Shown: one piece after another, positions 1 to 12,140 of the stretch | How the letters are laid out: every line of letters begins with the position of its first letter | Numbering within the stretch: position 1 is the first letter of the stretch | NCBI GenBank assembly: GCA_023897205.1 | Contig: JAHWDD010000006.1 | Location: 2,294,001-2,358,000, forward strand | Length of the DNA stretch: 64,000 nt | DNA from: Exophiala sp. HKRS030 | Taxonomy: Eukaryota > Ascomycota > Eurotiomycetes > Chaetothyriales > Herpotrichiellaceae | Direction of reading: 5' to 3' | Translations under genes and position numbers: made by a program | Notes under the pieces: model-generated | What the model saw: the letters and a program-made list of their open reading frames with translations, nothing else | The model's database searches: none | What the model was told of the DNA's origin: nothing

Positions 1-32
1 GGGGGGCCTTGTATTGTAATAGTACTCCGTAC

Positions 33-930
33 CTCATCACTGGCATCACAAAACTGAACATGGGTCGCCCAACTCCAAGGGCCAAACTTTCCCTCCATGT
101 CACGCAAGAAACCACCTGCAAAGTAATGATCGTTTGTGACGTAGAATTCCCTGGATCATCGGATGGTCAGCAAACAAAAAAGTTGCCACGGAATAAAATT
201 ACTATGCCCTGGGTCTACTCACAGAGGTCCAGTGGCTGCTACTCCATTGGCAGTCTTGATGTTGGGATGTTTGACATTCTTGACCAGCTCCACAACATCC
301 GAACCTGATTGATGGGAGAAAATGGCGATACTGTCCCCATCCCTAGCATGATTGACGGCAAATATATGAATCTATCGAGTATCTTGTCAGAGATAGAGAG
401 AGAGAGAGGCGCTGCGTGGGAGTGAAAGAGATTAAACAATATTTCTGCTTCCAATGACGATGATGGTGTATCGGCGGGTGTCTGTTTACCTTTGAAGAGT
501 CCTCGGGGAGAGGAAAAACATCTATCCCATGAGTGATGAAGTCCCCTTCCAACCCCTTGATGACGAGTTGGGTGGTTTTGCCGGTGTCGATGTCGTACTT
601 GAAGAGAGACTCACGAAACGAGGATTCCGAACGACGTTCGACGGTCCTCACGCCGGCACAAGGGTACCAGTTTGTCCTCTCCCGGGCATCTCCGCACGCC
701 AAAAACGCCGTCGATGAGGCGTAGTGAATCTTGACATCTTCACAGGCGTCGGCCTCGTGGTGGACGACACACTGGTCGTCGTTCAAGGGAGTGCTGTTTT
801 CCCACCTCACGAGCCGGGTTTGGTCAATGTCCACCTTGCCCACCAGTCTCCAGAGGTGGACTGATTGGGTGTAGAGGAGAAGGGAAATCAAAGGCAAAAG
901 TAACGAGACGGGCACAAATTTGGAGGTCAT
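33..930 (-). CDS. Paraoxonase/arylesterase-family lactonase, 3' end outside window
   Basis: Secreted or membrane-anchored beta-propeller hydrolase of the PON/SMP-30 type, expected to open lactones or aryl esters. Three exons are visible: 930-490, 371-223 and 150-33; the last ends at a GT donor, so the gene continues beyond base 1. The 236 residues seen start with an N-terminal hydrophobic signal-anchor (about residues 5-22), then the family signatures IFAVNHARDGDSIAIFSH and FYVTNDHYF, the latter carrying the Asn-Asp that binds calcium in PON enzymes. The ATG at 930 is the first in frame just before the hydrophobic segment. Divergent from the sugar transporter at 1618. Family assignment is firm; substrate is unknown. 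Confidence 0.85.
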
Positions 931-1617
931 GGTAATGGCGGCTCTCTCAATCCAAGCCGAACCGTGTGGGTGTCTGCCAGATTTTTTGGGACAGCGGTAC
1001 AAAAGGTATTGATGTCTGTTTTGTAAAATCTCTTGCGGACACTTTTCTTCTCCCAGCTACGTGGTTTTGCCTAAGCGTGGTAGTCGGTTATTGACATAAC
1101 AGTAATAATACTATTGTACCCCTTACGGGCGCCGGGACGAAGTGTCAACAGACCAACCCGAATCTTTCTCCCGCTCTTTTGTGGTTCCACTTCATCGGAG
1201 AAGCACGAACCACTAACCACTGACCAAAAACCCAAGATGGTACTCCGGAAGAGACCAAGACTATGCCCAATATGTCGATGCAATTCCGAGAATGTGGCCC
1301 GTTGTGGTAATTCTCAGCCGTCGACATAGACGAAGGGTCATAGCCTAAGAAAATTCGGAGACGTTGGATTTGCGAGATAGTCGTGATTGGACAGACATGC
1401 CACTCTTGTACTCTTCCCGGGGGTGCGTCTATGGGTACTTGTCATGGCCATGTGCCCTTGGTCCAGTGGAGTTTTATTTCAACAGGTCTCCCTTGTTTTC
1501 CTTCATATATCTGGGGTAGCGAGAGTATGGAGATTTGATATTTCTGTTTCATTGCCATTTTTTTTTCCGGTTCTTTCTACAATCACCCCTCTGGTTCTAG
1601 CACCGGGATTGGCAAAA
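931..1617. promoter_or_regulatory. Divergent intergenic region, lactonase / sugar transporter
   Basis: 687 bp between two genes transcribed away from each other, so it should hold both promoters. The transporter side is pyrimidine-rich just upstream of its ATG (around 1490-1575). I see no gene or clear regulator site. Confidence 0.5.
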
Positions 1618-3634
1618 ATGGTTGAAAAGAAACGCAACGCGTACAACATCCTCATTGTGGCCTTTGTGGCTCTGGGATCGTTTGCCTTTGGATACTCGAA
1701 TACCATTATTGGTACGACCCTTGCGCAACCTTCATTCATGTAAGTCTGGATACAACCTGCACTGACAGGTCGTCATATTGAGGATTTTGCCGGTGATCAA
1801 ATACTGACCGGGCCCTTCACAGATCGTACTTTGGTCTCGATAAGAGTTCCAACAGGAATGAAATTGCCGGTGCAACAAACGGTATCTATACCGGTGGAGG
1901 CTGTGAGTAACGCCCAGCATAACACATTCCCGCGGTGACGAAGAAGTTGTACTGACAACGCCTCAAGTGTTGGGTGCCCTGTTTGCGTCTTGGTCAGCCG
2001 AGCAGTTGGGCCGCAAAAAATCAATCTTCATCGGTGCCGTCCTCGCTACTGTAGGAGGCGCTCTGCAGGCTGGATGTCCTCAGCATATCGCTGCCTTTCT
2101 CATCTTCCGATTCATCAATGGACTCGGAGTTGGTAAGTCGTGGCTCGTTGATGTTCGCAGAAACTTTGGCCCTGAATAGATACTAAATCGATTGATTACG
2201 ACAGGCATGCTGCTACCTCTTGTTCCTCTGTACCAGAGTGAAGTTTCCCCTCCTCATTCTCGTGGTATGATGGTTGGGTTCCATGGTATTTGTGTCACCA
2301 TCGGCTATGCTACAGCGAGGTGAGTGGGCCCAAAGAAACCGAGATGTTGTTTGTGTCGACACACAGTGACAAGTTGACTGATGAATTTCTAGTTGGGCCG
2401 GCTTCGGGTTTTATTTCGTCGACGCCAGTGGTGCGCAGTGGCGTCTCCCTTTGGCCATCCAAGCCATTCCTGCCTTGTTCTGCGCAGTCGGTATACTCTG
2501 GATGCCGGAATCCCCTCGATGGTGTAAGTTTGTCCTAATTTGTCAGTCTCAAGGATTAGACGACAGTACTGACGACATTTGATGCTTGAATAGTGATTTC
2601 TCGAGAACGAGCCGAAGAAGCCTTGAAAATTGTGCAAAGGCTACATCGAGACGAAAGTGACCCGGACGATGTCTTTGCGTTCCGAGAGTACCAGCAAATC
2701 AAGCAACAATACGAAATTGACAAGCACAATGAGGTGTCTTGGAAAGAGATGTTTGTCAGAGCGTCATACAGAAAACGAATGATCATAGGCGCTATTGTGA
2801 TGTTCGGATCACAAACCACAGGTACCACTGTTATTGCAAGTAAGTCAAGTCTCGACCATCAAGATTCACAAGACGACTGACCATGATATTTTTCCCCCTG
2901 GAAAATAGACTACGGCCCAGAACTCTACAGTGCCCTCGGCTTCGGTACCACTATGCAACTGCTCTTTTCTGGATGCTATGCCACTCTCGCTCTGAGTGGC
3001 AACTTCTTCAACGCCTTTACCATCGACAAGATTGGCCGTGTCAATGCACTCAAGATCGGATGGATCGGAGACGCGTTGGCGCTGATTGGCGAATGTGCCG
3101 CTCTCAGCACCTTTGAGAGGACTGGATCACATGCTGCAGCTGTTGCTAGTGTGTTTTTCCTGTTTTTGCACATTGCTCTGTTTGCGTTCAACATTGACGT
3201 TACCACCTAGTAAGTGTCTTCTCCCTCGAAGGTTCATGCGGAGACTGTGTTCTGACGAATGTGTGTTTTCTTTTTGTAGTGTCTACACATCTGAAATCTT
3301 CCCAAACCACATCCGAGCGAAGGGAATGTCGGCTTCGATCGTGGCATACTGGAGTTCCCTCCTCATTTACCTCGAAGTGGCACCTACTGCGTTTGCGGAT
3401 ATCGGATGGAAGTTTTACCTCGTATTCTTGAGTCTGTTGGTGTGCTTCATCATACCTCTTTTCTTTTACTTTCCGGAAAGTAAAGGATTGTCATTGGAAG
3501 AAATCGCTCGCCTCTTCAACGATGAGACCACGGATGTTAGATTGGATGCTCCAGAATCAAGTCAGGAGAAGGTGGAGATCAACAAGGAGAAGGAGCTGGT
3601 TAGTCAGACTGAGCACCTCCCACCAAAGGAATAA
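1618..3634 (+). CDS. MFS sugar-porter-type transporter
   Basis: Twelve-helix sugar transporter (MFS SP family) of the plasma membrane, importing a hexose, disaccharide or related polyol. Eight exons: 1618-1739, 1823-1902, 1968-2132, 2205-2319, 2393-2523, 2594-2839, 2909-3209 and 3280-3634, giving 504 residues, the usual family length. Visible signatures are the loop 2-3 motif AEQLGRKKS, the PESPRW motif before the central loop, and the late EIFPNHIRAKG and FYFPESKGLSLEEI motifs. The start is the ATG heading VEKKRNAYNILIVAF, directly before helix 1. All introns are GT-AG and 69-84 bp or less. Lies between the lactonase and the carboxylesterase. Substrate cannot be read from the sequence. Confidence 0.9.
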
Positions 3635-4247
3635 GCAGGGGTTAGATGGTTGGGTGCCCTGGTGATGCTTTGACGTCGAGAACAAGGTGTTTGTGTACGT
3701 GTGTAGATACGTTCTTGAGGTGGTAGAGTTGACTAACTCAGTAGAAGGCGAACCGTAGAGAAACCTGAGGCCGATGGAGGTCCGAAGATCACATAATACC
3801 GTCGTTACTGTCTCTAGACTTCCTTTTCGTACCTCCACTCGCATTCACCCTGATCGCTGGTTCTTCGTCTCTTCTAGAGTCCAGTAAGCTTACTGTCAAG
3901 TTCTGAGTCTAGTGAGGCTTCCCCCATGAAAGCGTCCTTGTCCAGATCGCTTACATGATCATCAGAGACCTTGCCTTCGTTTTTCGGATGTGGGATCTTA
4001 TTCGTGGGGCTCTCCGAAGTTCCCAGGAGATGATGTGGGGTAAACCGAACACCCCAAACACCTTTAACGAGGCTGTCAAGAGAGACCGACTTTTTCATTT
4101 TACAAAGCAGTAACGGCACCCTCAAGCGTGTGTCCTTGATATATCGTCCGTTGAGCTATTGACCGAATCTCAGTTGAAAATCTAGTCGTCTGGCTGTTTG
4201 GTCATCTCGCCATCTTGTGAGGGAAACGACCCCACCGAACAACAAAA
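3635..4247. other. Intergenic, no gene seen
   Basis: 613 bp between two genes on the same strand; expected to hold the transporter 3' UTR and the carboxylesterase promoter. No coding or RNA feature recognised. Confidence 0.5.
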
Positions 4248-6121
4248 ATGACTACGGCGACGATCAACCACCCTACCATCGGCCAGATCAAGGGTCGCGA
4301 CGGCGACGGCGTCACCCAGTTCCTTGGGGTCCAATACGCGACTCTCGAGAACCGTCTGGCTGAGGCTCAAGTCAAGTCGAGCTACTCGACACCCGTGGAC
4401 GCCACCGCTCATGGCCCGTCGTCCTACGGTCCCGTCGCGGCCTTTGACAATGAAATGCTCTTCATCCAGCAGACGGTGCCGAAACCGCCGACGAACCATT
4501 CGGACTTGGAATGTCTGAATCTCAACATCACCGTGCCCAAGACGACCCAAAACACAAAAATCCCCGTCTTTGTCTGGATGCATGGTGGTGGCTTCGTATT
4601 GGGTGCCAACTCGTGGCCACACTATGATCACGCAAAGATTGTTAAACTCGCAAATGAAAACGGTGTTCCTGTTATTGGCATTGGCATCAAGTGAGTGGTG
4701 TTTGTTCACTTTTGTGTGTCTTTTTCTTCGCTCAGGTCAAGGGTTGAAATGTCGGGCTGACTGATGACGGTAACTTGACAGCTTCCGTCTTGGATTCGCC
4801 GGGTTCATGACCTCGGAAGAATTACGATCCAAGGGATTCAAGACCAACAATCAACTCCGAGATCAGAGAGCGGCGTACAGATGGATCAAACAGCATATCG
4901 AAGGATTCGGAGGAGATGCCGACAATATCACCGTCATAGGCGAAAGTGCCGGAGCTGGTATGTTTCTTCTCCCTCTCCCATCTCTCTGCCTCGTTGACGT
5001 CTCAAAAACTAATGCCGGTCCAACAGCCGCTACGACGTTACAACTTTACTCGAAAGAAAAAATCTTCAACCGAGTCATTGCGACCGGAGGATCGTGTCTC
5101 CTTACACCCACTTTACCCAAAGAAGCATGCGAGGACATGTACACCAAGGCGCTGGGTTTCCTGGGCCTTGAGTCTCTGAGTGTCGACGAACGAATCCAAA
5201 AACTGCTCACCCTCCCCGCCGATGAAATCATCGCCAAACTTCCACCGTTTGTCCAATTTGCTCCCATGCTCGACGACGAGATTGTCCCCGTCAGACCCAC
5301 CTATGCGTCCATCGGTGACCCGTCGGACAAGAGCATGCCAGGTAAAGACTGGGCTGACGCTATCATGATTGGAGATAGTCAATTTGATGTAAGCCGACCA
5401 CCCTCTCCCCACTCCCTCCCCGGAGACGGTGACACAATACCCAAAAAACTCCCGGACGTGATGCTTACTTTTTTTGTGATCGGTACAGGCCTCCGTCCTA
5501 GGTTTTCTCATGGGTCATTTGAAACCCAACTGCCGCGAGAAGTTCTCAACTTCTCTCCGCAAGACGTTTGCATCGAACCCCAAGATCGCCGAAACATTGA
5601 TCGAAGCGTATTCCCTCGGCGGCAAGGCTGTCGAAGACGACGACGAAGTGTCATTCAAAAACTTCCTGAGATTCGCCAACGACATCGGCTTCTACTCGTC
5701 CACGTTGACTTTTGCACGGGGCTGGCCCGAGGGCAAACCGGTGTACACGTTTTTCCTGAACGAGCCCAACCCCTGGCCGGGCGCTTACCAAGGGGAGACG
5801 ACCCACGTCCTCGACGTGGCCTTGTTGTTCCAAAACTACAACGACAAGCTGTCGGCCGAGCAAAGGGCGGCCGCCCAAGGGTTCGGCTTGGACCTGATGA
5901 GGTTCGTCGCGGGACAGGCCCCTTGGGAGAACAACACCCCCTCTCACAGGGCGGCCAAGGTGTTTGGACCGTCCCTCGGCAAAGGTCACGCCGTCACGAG
6001 AGTCATCGACGACGCCGAATCTCCCGAGGCCGGGAGAAGGATGACCGTGTTGGAGTTGAGCAAGGAGGTTGGGTTTGACGCCATCTCCCAAGCTTTGAGG
6101 AATTTCCAGATGGGTTTGTAG
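4248..6121 (+). CDS. Type-B carboxylesterase
   Basis: Alpha/beta hydrolase of the COesterase family that hydrolyses carboxylic esters. Four exons: 4248-4690, 4782-4957, 5027-5388 and 5489-6121, giving 537 residues, normal for the family. The oxyanion motif HGGGF is in exon 1; the nucleophile elbow GESAGA (Ser203) ends exon 2; the candidate catalytic His is His433 in THVLDVALLF. No signal peptide is evident after the ATG, so a cytosolic enzyme is likely. The last exon overlaps a long antisense open frame of no coding character. Neighbouring lactonase and transporters suggest uptake and hydrolysis of an ester substrate, which is inference. Confidence 0.9.
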
Positions 6122-7122
6122 GGTTTATGACCGAGTCATGTACGGCAAATACAGTACAAACAGATCAGGGACATGGGTGAATGAAAAATCTACAGAGTAA
6201 CATGGAAATATATACAATACCATACTCCCCTGTACCTGGTACTTACCCAGGCTTGGGAACCTTCAAAACCTTCTCATTCCAAGCTTCAACTAGTAAGTTA
6301 CGGGAAAGTAGCCAAAAAGAAACTGTTTCCCTCCCCCGGCAATATATAAACGTCCAATTCCCCCCAGGGGAGCGGTCTTCCGAGTTGGCGAAAGAGAGTT
6401 CCCCAACTTGTTTCCACTCGACACTATCATCGGAGCAAAATATAAATCTATCCCGTAAACTACCTGGGTATCAATCACCTCCCACCAAAGCAACCTCGAA
6501 ACGAGCGTTGTCAGACTCGTCACTCGTCAAGGGTGAATTCAACCTTGGGACGAATATGTACGTAGCAACTCATACAATTAGTAGATCTGTGCCCGAGACA
6601 TGAAATCCGGAAAGCACCCAACATCAAGCTAGGATCCTCTAGGGAAGAGGAGGAAAGATTGACCCTGGGGACAGGCCTTTTTATCACGAGTACAAACCTT
6701 ACATACCCTGTCACAAATCTCTATTGCGAGGCTGGACAAAAAGTTCATACGGACCCCTTCTTATTCCAGATCATACATGTGTACCACAAGCACGAGCAAA
6801 ACACATTTATTTATACTGTAACAAGCTTTACTATTTTCTAGCTCTAGTACGTGCTACTCCTTCGAAAGTATGACTCTCTGTAACTGTAGCTAAGTGTCCC
6901 ATCTTCTAATCTAGTCTAGTCTAATCTATTCTATTCTGTTAAACAAAGCAAAACAAAACTTTGTAGCAAGTCCAAGTCCAATCTATATCTATGTCGCTTC
7001 CTGATCATGACACTCTTGTAGTCGTCGTTGACGTTGTCCATCTTTGCGGCCCAACAGTCAATCCGGACTACTCGACACTCGAGAAGGTCTTCTTTGAACC
7101 TGTCCCTGGGCTTTCCAGAAAA
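6122..7122. other. Convergent intergenic region, no gene seen
   Basis: About 1 kb of AT-rich sequence between the ends of the carboxylesterase and the DHA1 transporter. It contains the pentamer repeat at 6905-6939. Otherwise I see only probable 3' UTRs. Confidence 0.5.
6905..6939. repeat. Pentanucleotide microsatellite (TCTAN)x7
   Basis: Seven consecutive TCTAN/TCTGT units (A, G, G, A, T, T, then TCTGT) in the gap between convergent genes. Confidence 0.75.
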
Positions 7123-8880
7123 TCACTCTTCGTGAGTCTGGACATGCATCTTTTCCAACAAGTTATTCCTCGCCCAGTAACTTCGATATTTCTTGCCGAA
7201 GAAGAACATGACGGGCACCGTAGCGATCAAGGCAAAGGCCACGGCTCCCCATATGTAAAACGCGTGTTGGGGACCCACGGAAGCCGTCCAGTTGTTGACA
7301 AAGTAACTGAACCCGAACAAGATGGTGTTCTTGACCGCCATGGAGGCGATGAAAATCTCGTTGGCCATGCCTCGGTAGGCGTCCAGGGCGTAGTTACTCG
7401 TGCCGATGCAGGCAAACATGACGCCGAACAGCATGAGCCCGTGGACCGTCGCGGTCGCGTAAGGGGAAGCGCCCTCGGACACGAGGTGTCCAAACAGCAT
7501 CAAGCCTACCCCGGAGAGAGCACCGACGAGACAAGGGATCAGACGGTACTCGGGTTCGTAGACTCCCCTGTTGCGACGAGCGCACCATTTGATGAAGGGG
7601 TCCGACAGGGCACCCAGGATGACGGTACCCAAGATACCACCGACGAACGGACCAAACGACAGGTAGCCTATACTGGCCGGGCTGAGGGAGTAAGGCGGCG
7701 GGGCGAAGAGTTGGGCCAGGACGAAGGCGATGACGACGTACAAGACCACAAACATGGAGTTGACGATCAAGATCCACGAGACCGCCAAGTTGACGACGAC
7801 GGCGAATGGGGCCAGGAAGAGTTGCAACAGGTTCTCGTTCGAGTAGGTGCCGCTGAACAGTGCCAGTTCTTGTCGCCACGTCTTTTTCGTGTACGCGTGT
7901 GGCGGGTCCTGAGATTTCGTGTGCGCGATCCCTTCCTCGGCGTGCGTGGTATCGCCGCCGGAGCCGGTTTTCTCCATGTCGAGTTTCTCTTGCATTTCCA
8001 GAGCCGTAAGACCTTCGAGGTTGTCGTTTTTGAGTTCGTCAATGTCGTATCGGTGGTCGCGGTTGTAACTCGTCTCGGGAACGAAGAGGACTTGTAGGAT
8101 GAGTTGAATACCGCCGAATAACACCAAAAGGTAGTAGCTGTTTGTCGCGAGAGTTGTTCTTAGCTCACAGAATCCAGAAGAGGGGAGGAAAGTAAGAGTA
8201 ACTCACAGCCATCTCCATCCGATATTCGAGGCGATAGGACCAGCTACAACACCGGTCAAATTCGAGATACCAGCCAGGATGAAGTTGATACAAGATGCGT
8301 AGATTCCACGTTCATGCACGAAAAACATGTCGCTGATCAACGTAAACACCAGAGACTCGTACGGTGCGATCGCGAAACCCTGAAGAATTCTCGAAGTGAG
8401 AACACCTTCGTAAGTGTTGACGCAAGATCCGACGATGTCCGCCACCAGGCAGATGATGGACGCGAGTATAAACACCGGACGCTTCCCCCATTTTCTAGCC
8501 AACGCCGAGAACATGGGTCCTGTGACGCCCACCACGAGCGTTTGGTACCCAGACGTGAGAACGAGATCCGGAATCGTGGTGTTGATTTCGACAGCCATCG
8601 TGGCGAATGCCGCGTTGAGCATGGCGCTCACAACGGCCGCATAGAGAATCGACCCCCAACAAGTGATGCCCAACACGGTCAGTTTTTTGCTCGTCGGCCA
8701 GTTGAGGGGATCGTTAGGGTCGTTGGAAGGCTGAGGGACCAAAACAACATTGGCATTGCGCCCTGTTCCATGCTTGAGGCCACCGGTGACATTTTCGGAA
8801 TGGGCGTATGCTTCTTCGAGGATAACGGTGCCCGGAACGTGCGGGATTTTGTTATCGTCGATGATTCCTAGAAAAACCAT
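7123..8880 (-). CDS. MFS transporter, DHA1 (drug:H+ antiporter) type
   Basis: Predicted plasma-membrane exporter of the DHA1 group (polyamine, drug or metabolite efflux). Two exons, 8880-8207 and 8137-7123, give 562 residues. The N-terminal cytoplasmic tail ends with the characteristic DPNDPLNWP motif before helix 1. The central loop after helix 6 (LFVPETSYNRDHRYDIDEL) carries the PET motif common in this group, followed by a hydrophilic stretch and six further helices. The ATG at 8880 is the first in frame. Convergent with the carboxylesterase. Substrate unknown. Confidence 0.88.
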
Positions 8881-9979
8881 TGTGATGGTCTATTCTGATC
8901 GTATGGATAACGAACGGCTTGCTGTCGTTCTGTATACTTCGATGGTCGAAATATCAAAATAGAAAAAGAGTTCAGCTCTAGTAGAAAGCTTGCTGCTTGA
9001 CAGAGTGACAGAATACGAAAGGCTAATAATTAAGCAAAACGCATCAGCAAAATAAATCTCGCTACGGTGTACTGCGACACATCAGGTTCCCCGACGACCA
9101 GGAGGCTCGAGGCCCGTATCGGGATAGTGAAGAGGTAGTGCCATGGTGGATGGGTGGATGGTGGCAGCAAAATGCGCCCCACGTTCTCCAAAAAAGCCCC
9201 GTATACAGAGCACGGAGGAACAGAAACTGGGTATCCGAGGAGTCCCTGGGGAACTGGGGTGTCAGTTGTACCCAAACTTGGTTTGGTCTTGGATATGATA
9301 TCCCCATATGTATGACCGATCGTTCACGAGTTTCATCCAAAACACCGATGCACAAAGCCTTCATTATTGTCATGACTCCATCGAAGAATCTTCTCTCCCT
9401 TTTGGATCGTTGCAGTCTTTTCGGATGATCCGGATGAGCGATCGGAATGACCTTTTTGGAGAAGAGAACTGCAATCCATCTTCAGCAACCTGGGGGTCGA
9501 TCCTCAACTCCAGGTTGGAGCATCAATAGGGAGTATTATCATAGATCGGCAATAAATTGCGCTCATCCACGTGGTGTTTGTGCAGAAGGAGTGGCATCGC
9601 ATGTTTACTGCCGAGTTCGACAACTGGGTAAGCCCCAATGCTGACGTGGAACAGACATTTCACACGAAAATCGAAAATTGATATGTAAATAATTGATATA
9701 AATTTTAGGCAGCTTGCTCCACGGGGCCGTGCCCAGTGTCATTCCGAGCAACAATGCCGGATGAAATATAGATGTAAATGGTCCGAAAATACTCAATCAC
9801 TCCTGAAACATGTGGTCGATGAACCTGGAAGCTCCCCCAACGCCCTGCGCCAGATCATAGATATGGTATCATACAAAAGAGGTCCAGCGTTTTTAATCCA
9901 ATGCACTCGTAGATAATGCAGATCATGACGCCGGAGATAAACTTTTCTCGTTGGTCTGTTCGTCATGCAATGGCCGTAC
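8881..9979. other. Intergenic, no gene seen
   Basis: 1.1 kb between the start of the DHA1 transporter and the stop of GUT2, both on the minus strand. It should contain the transporter promoter and the GUT2 3' UTR. The short open frames here have no family features. Confidence 0.5.
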
Positions 9980-12140
9980 TCATGGAACCGGTCCGTGGGA
10001 TTCGGCAACAGGCTCAAGCGAAGGTCTGACAGGGACAACGGCTTTGGAGGCACCCTTGGCAGGGGCAAGGTGGCTTGTCGTCATTTCCCCCTTTAAGACC
10101 TGCTCTCTTGTGATTTGAAGCAGGTCGCTCGGTAGACCCATGCTGGCGAGGAAAGAAACTGTATCCTTCCATTCAGTTTCCTTTCTCTGTTGGCTCCATT
10201 CTAATTCATCACCCATAATATCGATGACCTTGGGAAGGGCGTGTAAAGCGGCCTGAGCATTCAAAAAACTCAATCTCGTGCGGCGTGCAAGGACGTCAAT
10301 TGCGGTCTGAGCGTATTCACTCCGGACCGCATAACGTACTTCGCCGTCAATAAAAGGGTACAGAGTTGACAATCGTTGGCCTCGTCGAGGGTAATGCTCC
10401 GTGTTGTCCGTGGGGGTAGCCATTGCGGCCACATCCCAGGCGCGGTCACCGTAGTCCGTTGCGAGGTGCTTCGCGACATCCATGTCAAGACCAAAGTGTT
10501 GAATTAGATTGATGAAAAGCGTGGTAGAGTAACCGTGGGCACCGAGCAGGCGGATATGATGGGTTTGGCAAGTACCGTCGAGGATCTTCGCAGTTGGGTC
10601 AATACCGTTGACACCGCTAATATCAGGAACATAAGTAACAGGCTTGGTTTGCAATTTGAACACCTTAATGGCTTCGTCAACCGCGTCTTCAGCCATTTGG
10701 CGGTAAGTGGTCCATTTTCCACCAGCACATGTGAGCAAACCAGAATCAGATACAGTGACAAGGTGACTTCGAACAAGAGATTCGGTATTTTTGGATTTCG
10801 GGTCTCGGACAAGAGGGCGGATACCTGAGGATTTGCGTTAGCCATTCAACTCTAGAACAATGAGTAAAGTGTCTTGTGGGTAACTCACCTGACCATGCGG
10901 CGAGAATATCGGACCGCTGAACGTCGATGTCTGGCGTTAGATACGTTCGGATTTCGTCCAGAATCCATTGAATATCTTTTTCTCCAGCCACTGGATTCTG
11001 TGATATCGCACATGGTGCGTCTGTCGTTCCTGCTATGGTATTGCCTTGCCAAGGGAGAAAGAAGATAACACGTCCATCGGAAGTCGAGGGGTCAATCAGA
11101 CCCATGTTCTGAGGACTGAGATAGCCAGGAAGAACAACGTGGACTCCCAAACTTGGTGACACAATGTCTCTCGTACCCGGTTCGTCCATTTGCTGGATGG
11201 CGTCTGCAAAGGGGCCGGTTGCATTGATAATGCCCTTGGCCTTGACAACGAAATCTTCATTTCCTGATTTCCCATCCTTGTCGGCAATCAGATCTCGCAC
11301 TTTTGCACCCGTCAACACTCCATTGGCGTCTTTCTCGAGACCTGTCACTTCGAGGTGGTTGACCGTCGTCGCGCCGTAGAGAGTAGCAGTCATCGCCAGT
11401 GAAACATTCATTCTCGAATCGTTGTGTTGGCCATCATAGTAAACCAGAGCTCCCACCAGGTTCTCTTTCTTCAACATGGGGAACGCATCTAGCGCCTTGC
11501 TTCGAGGGAGGAAATAAGAGCTTTCGATACCCTCTGAACCGGCCAGGAAGTCGTAGAATTTTGTTCCCGCCCAGAAATAGGGAAGCTGCCACCACTTCTG
11601 CAAAGGCAGCATGATGGGGAGCCACGAACTCAGGTGGGGTGCCGTGTATAAGAAGCTCTTTCGTTCTCTCAGCGCCTCCTTTACTAGCTGATATTGATTG
11701 TAGTCCAAATTCCATACAGCCTTCTCAAGGTATCGGACGCCTCCATGGACCAATTTTGTGGATTTTGAGCTTGTGCCACTGCTAAAGTCATCTCTTTCCA
11801 CAAGAGCCACCTTCAAACCTCTTGTAGCCGCATCCAGCGCAATACCGGTTCCTGTGGCTCCGCCGCCAATTACAAGCAAATCGTACTCTTCAGACGGCGA
11901 TGCAGACGAGGATTTCTTCAGATCCGCAATCTGCTCGGCTCGTGACTTGATGTAGGGAAATTTGGGAGGAATGATGACGCCATTTGCGTCTCTTCGTGGG
12001 GGTTTGGGAGCGAGCGTATCTGCGCCGGGAACATTCCTAGGGCGGTAGGCTATGTACATGACAGTCGTACCTGCGACGGCCAGTCCTGTGCCATAGGCGA
12101 GTGGCCTCAAGAGCCGCCGCGGAGAGAACCGAGAAGCCAT
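9980..12140 (-). CDS. gut2: Mitochondrial FAD-dependent glycerol-3-phosphate dehydrogenase
   Basis: Oxidises glycerol-3-phosphate to dihydroxyacetone phosphate and passes electrons to ubiquinone at the inner mitochondrial membrane. Exons 12140-10889 and 10824-9980 give 698 residues, near the usual fungal length. An Arg-rich presequence and a hydrophobic anchor (about residues 15-31) precede the FAD-binding motif VIGGGATGTGIALDAATRG (GGGATG at 92-97) and the DAO signature KLVHGGVRYLEKA. Conserved later blocks include INATGPFAD, IAGTTD and LLTCAGGKWTTYR; the last spans the canonical C-terminal part of the FAD domain. The ATG at 12140 gives the presequence; a TTG four codons earlier is not needed. 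Grouped with aquaglyceroporin and glycerol kinase genes. Confidence 0.95.

Noticed and set aside
6991..8097. 368-codon plus-strand open frame
   Set aside because: Lies on top of the DHA1 transporter exon; composition is that of an antisense shadow and no family features are seen.
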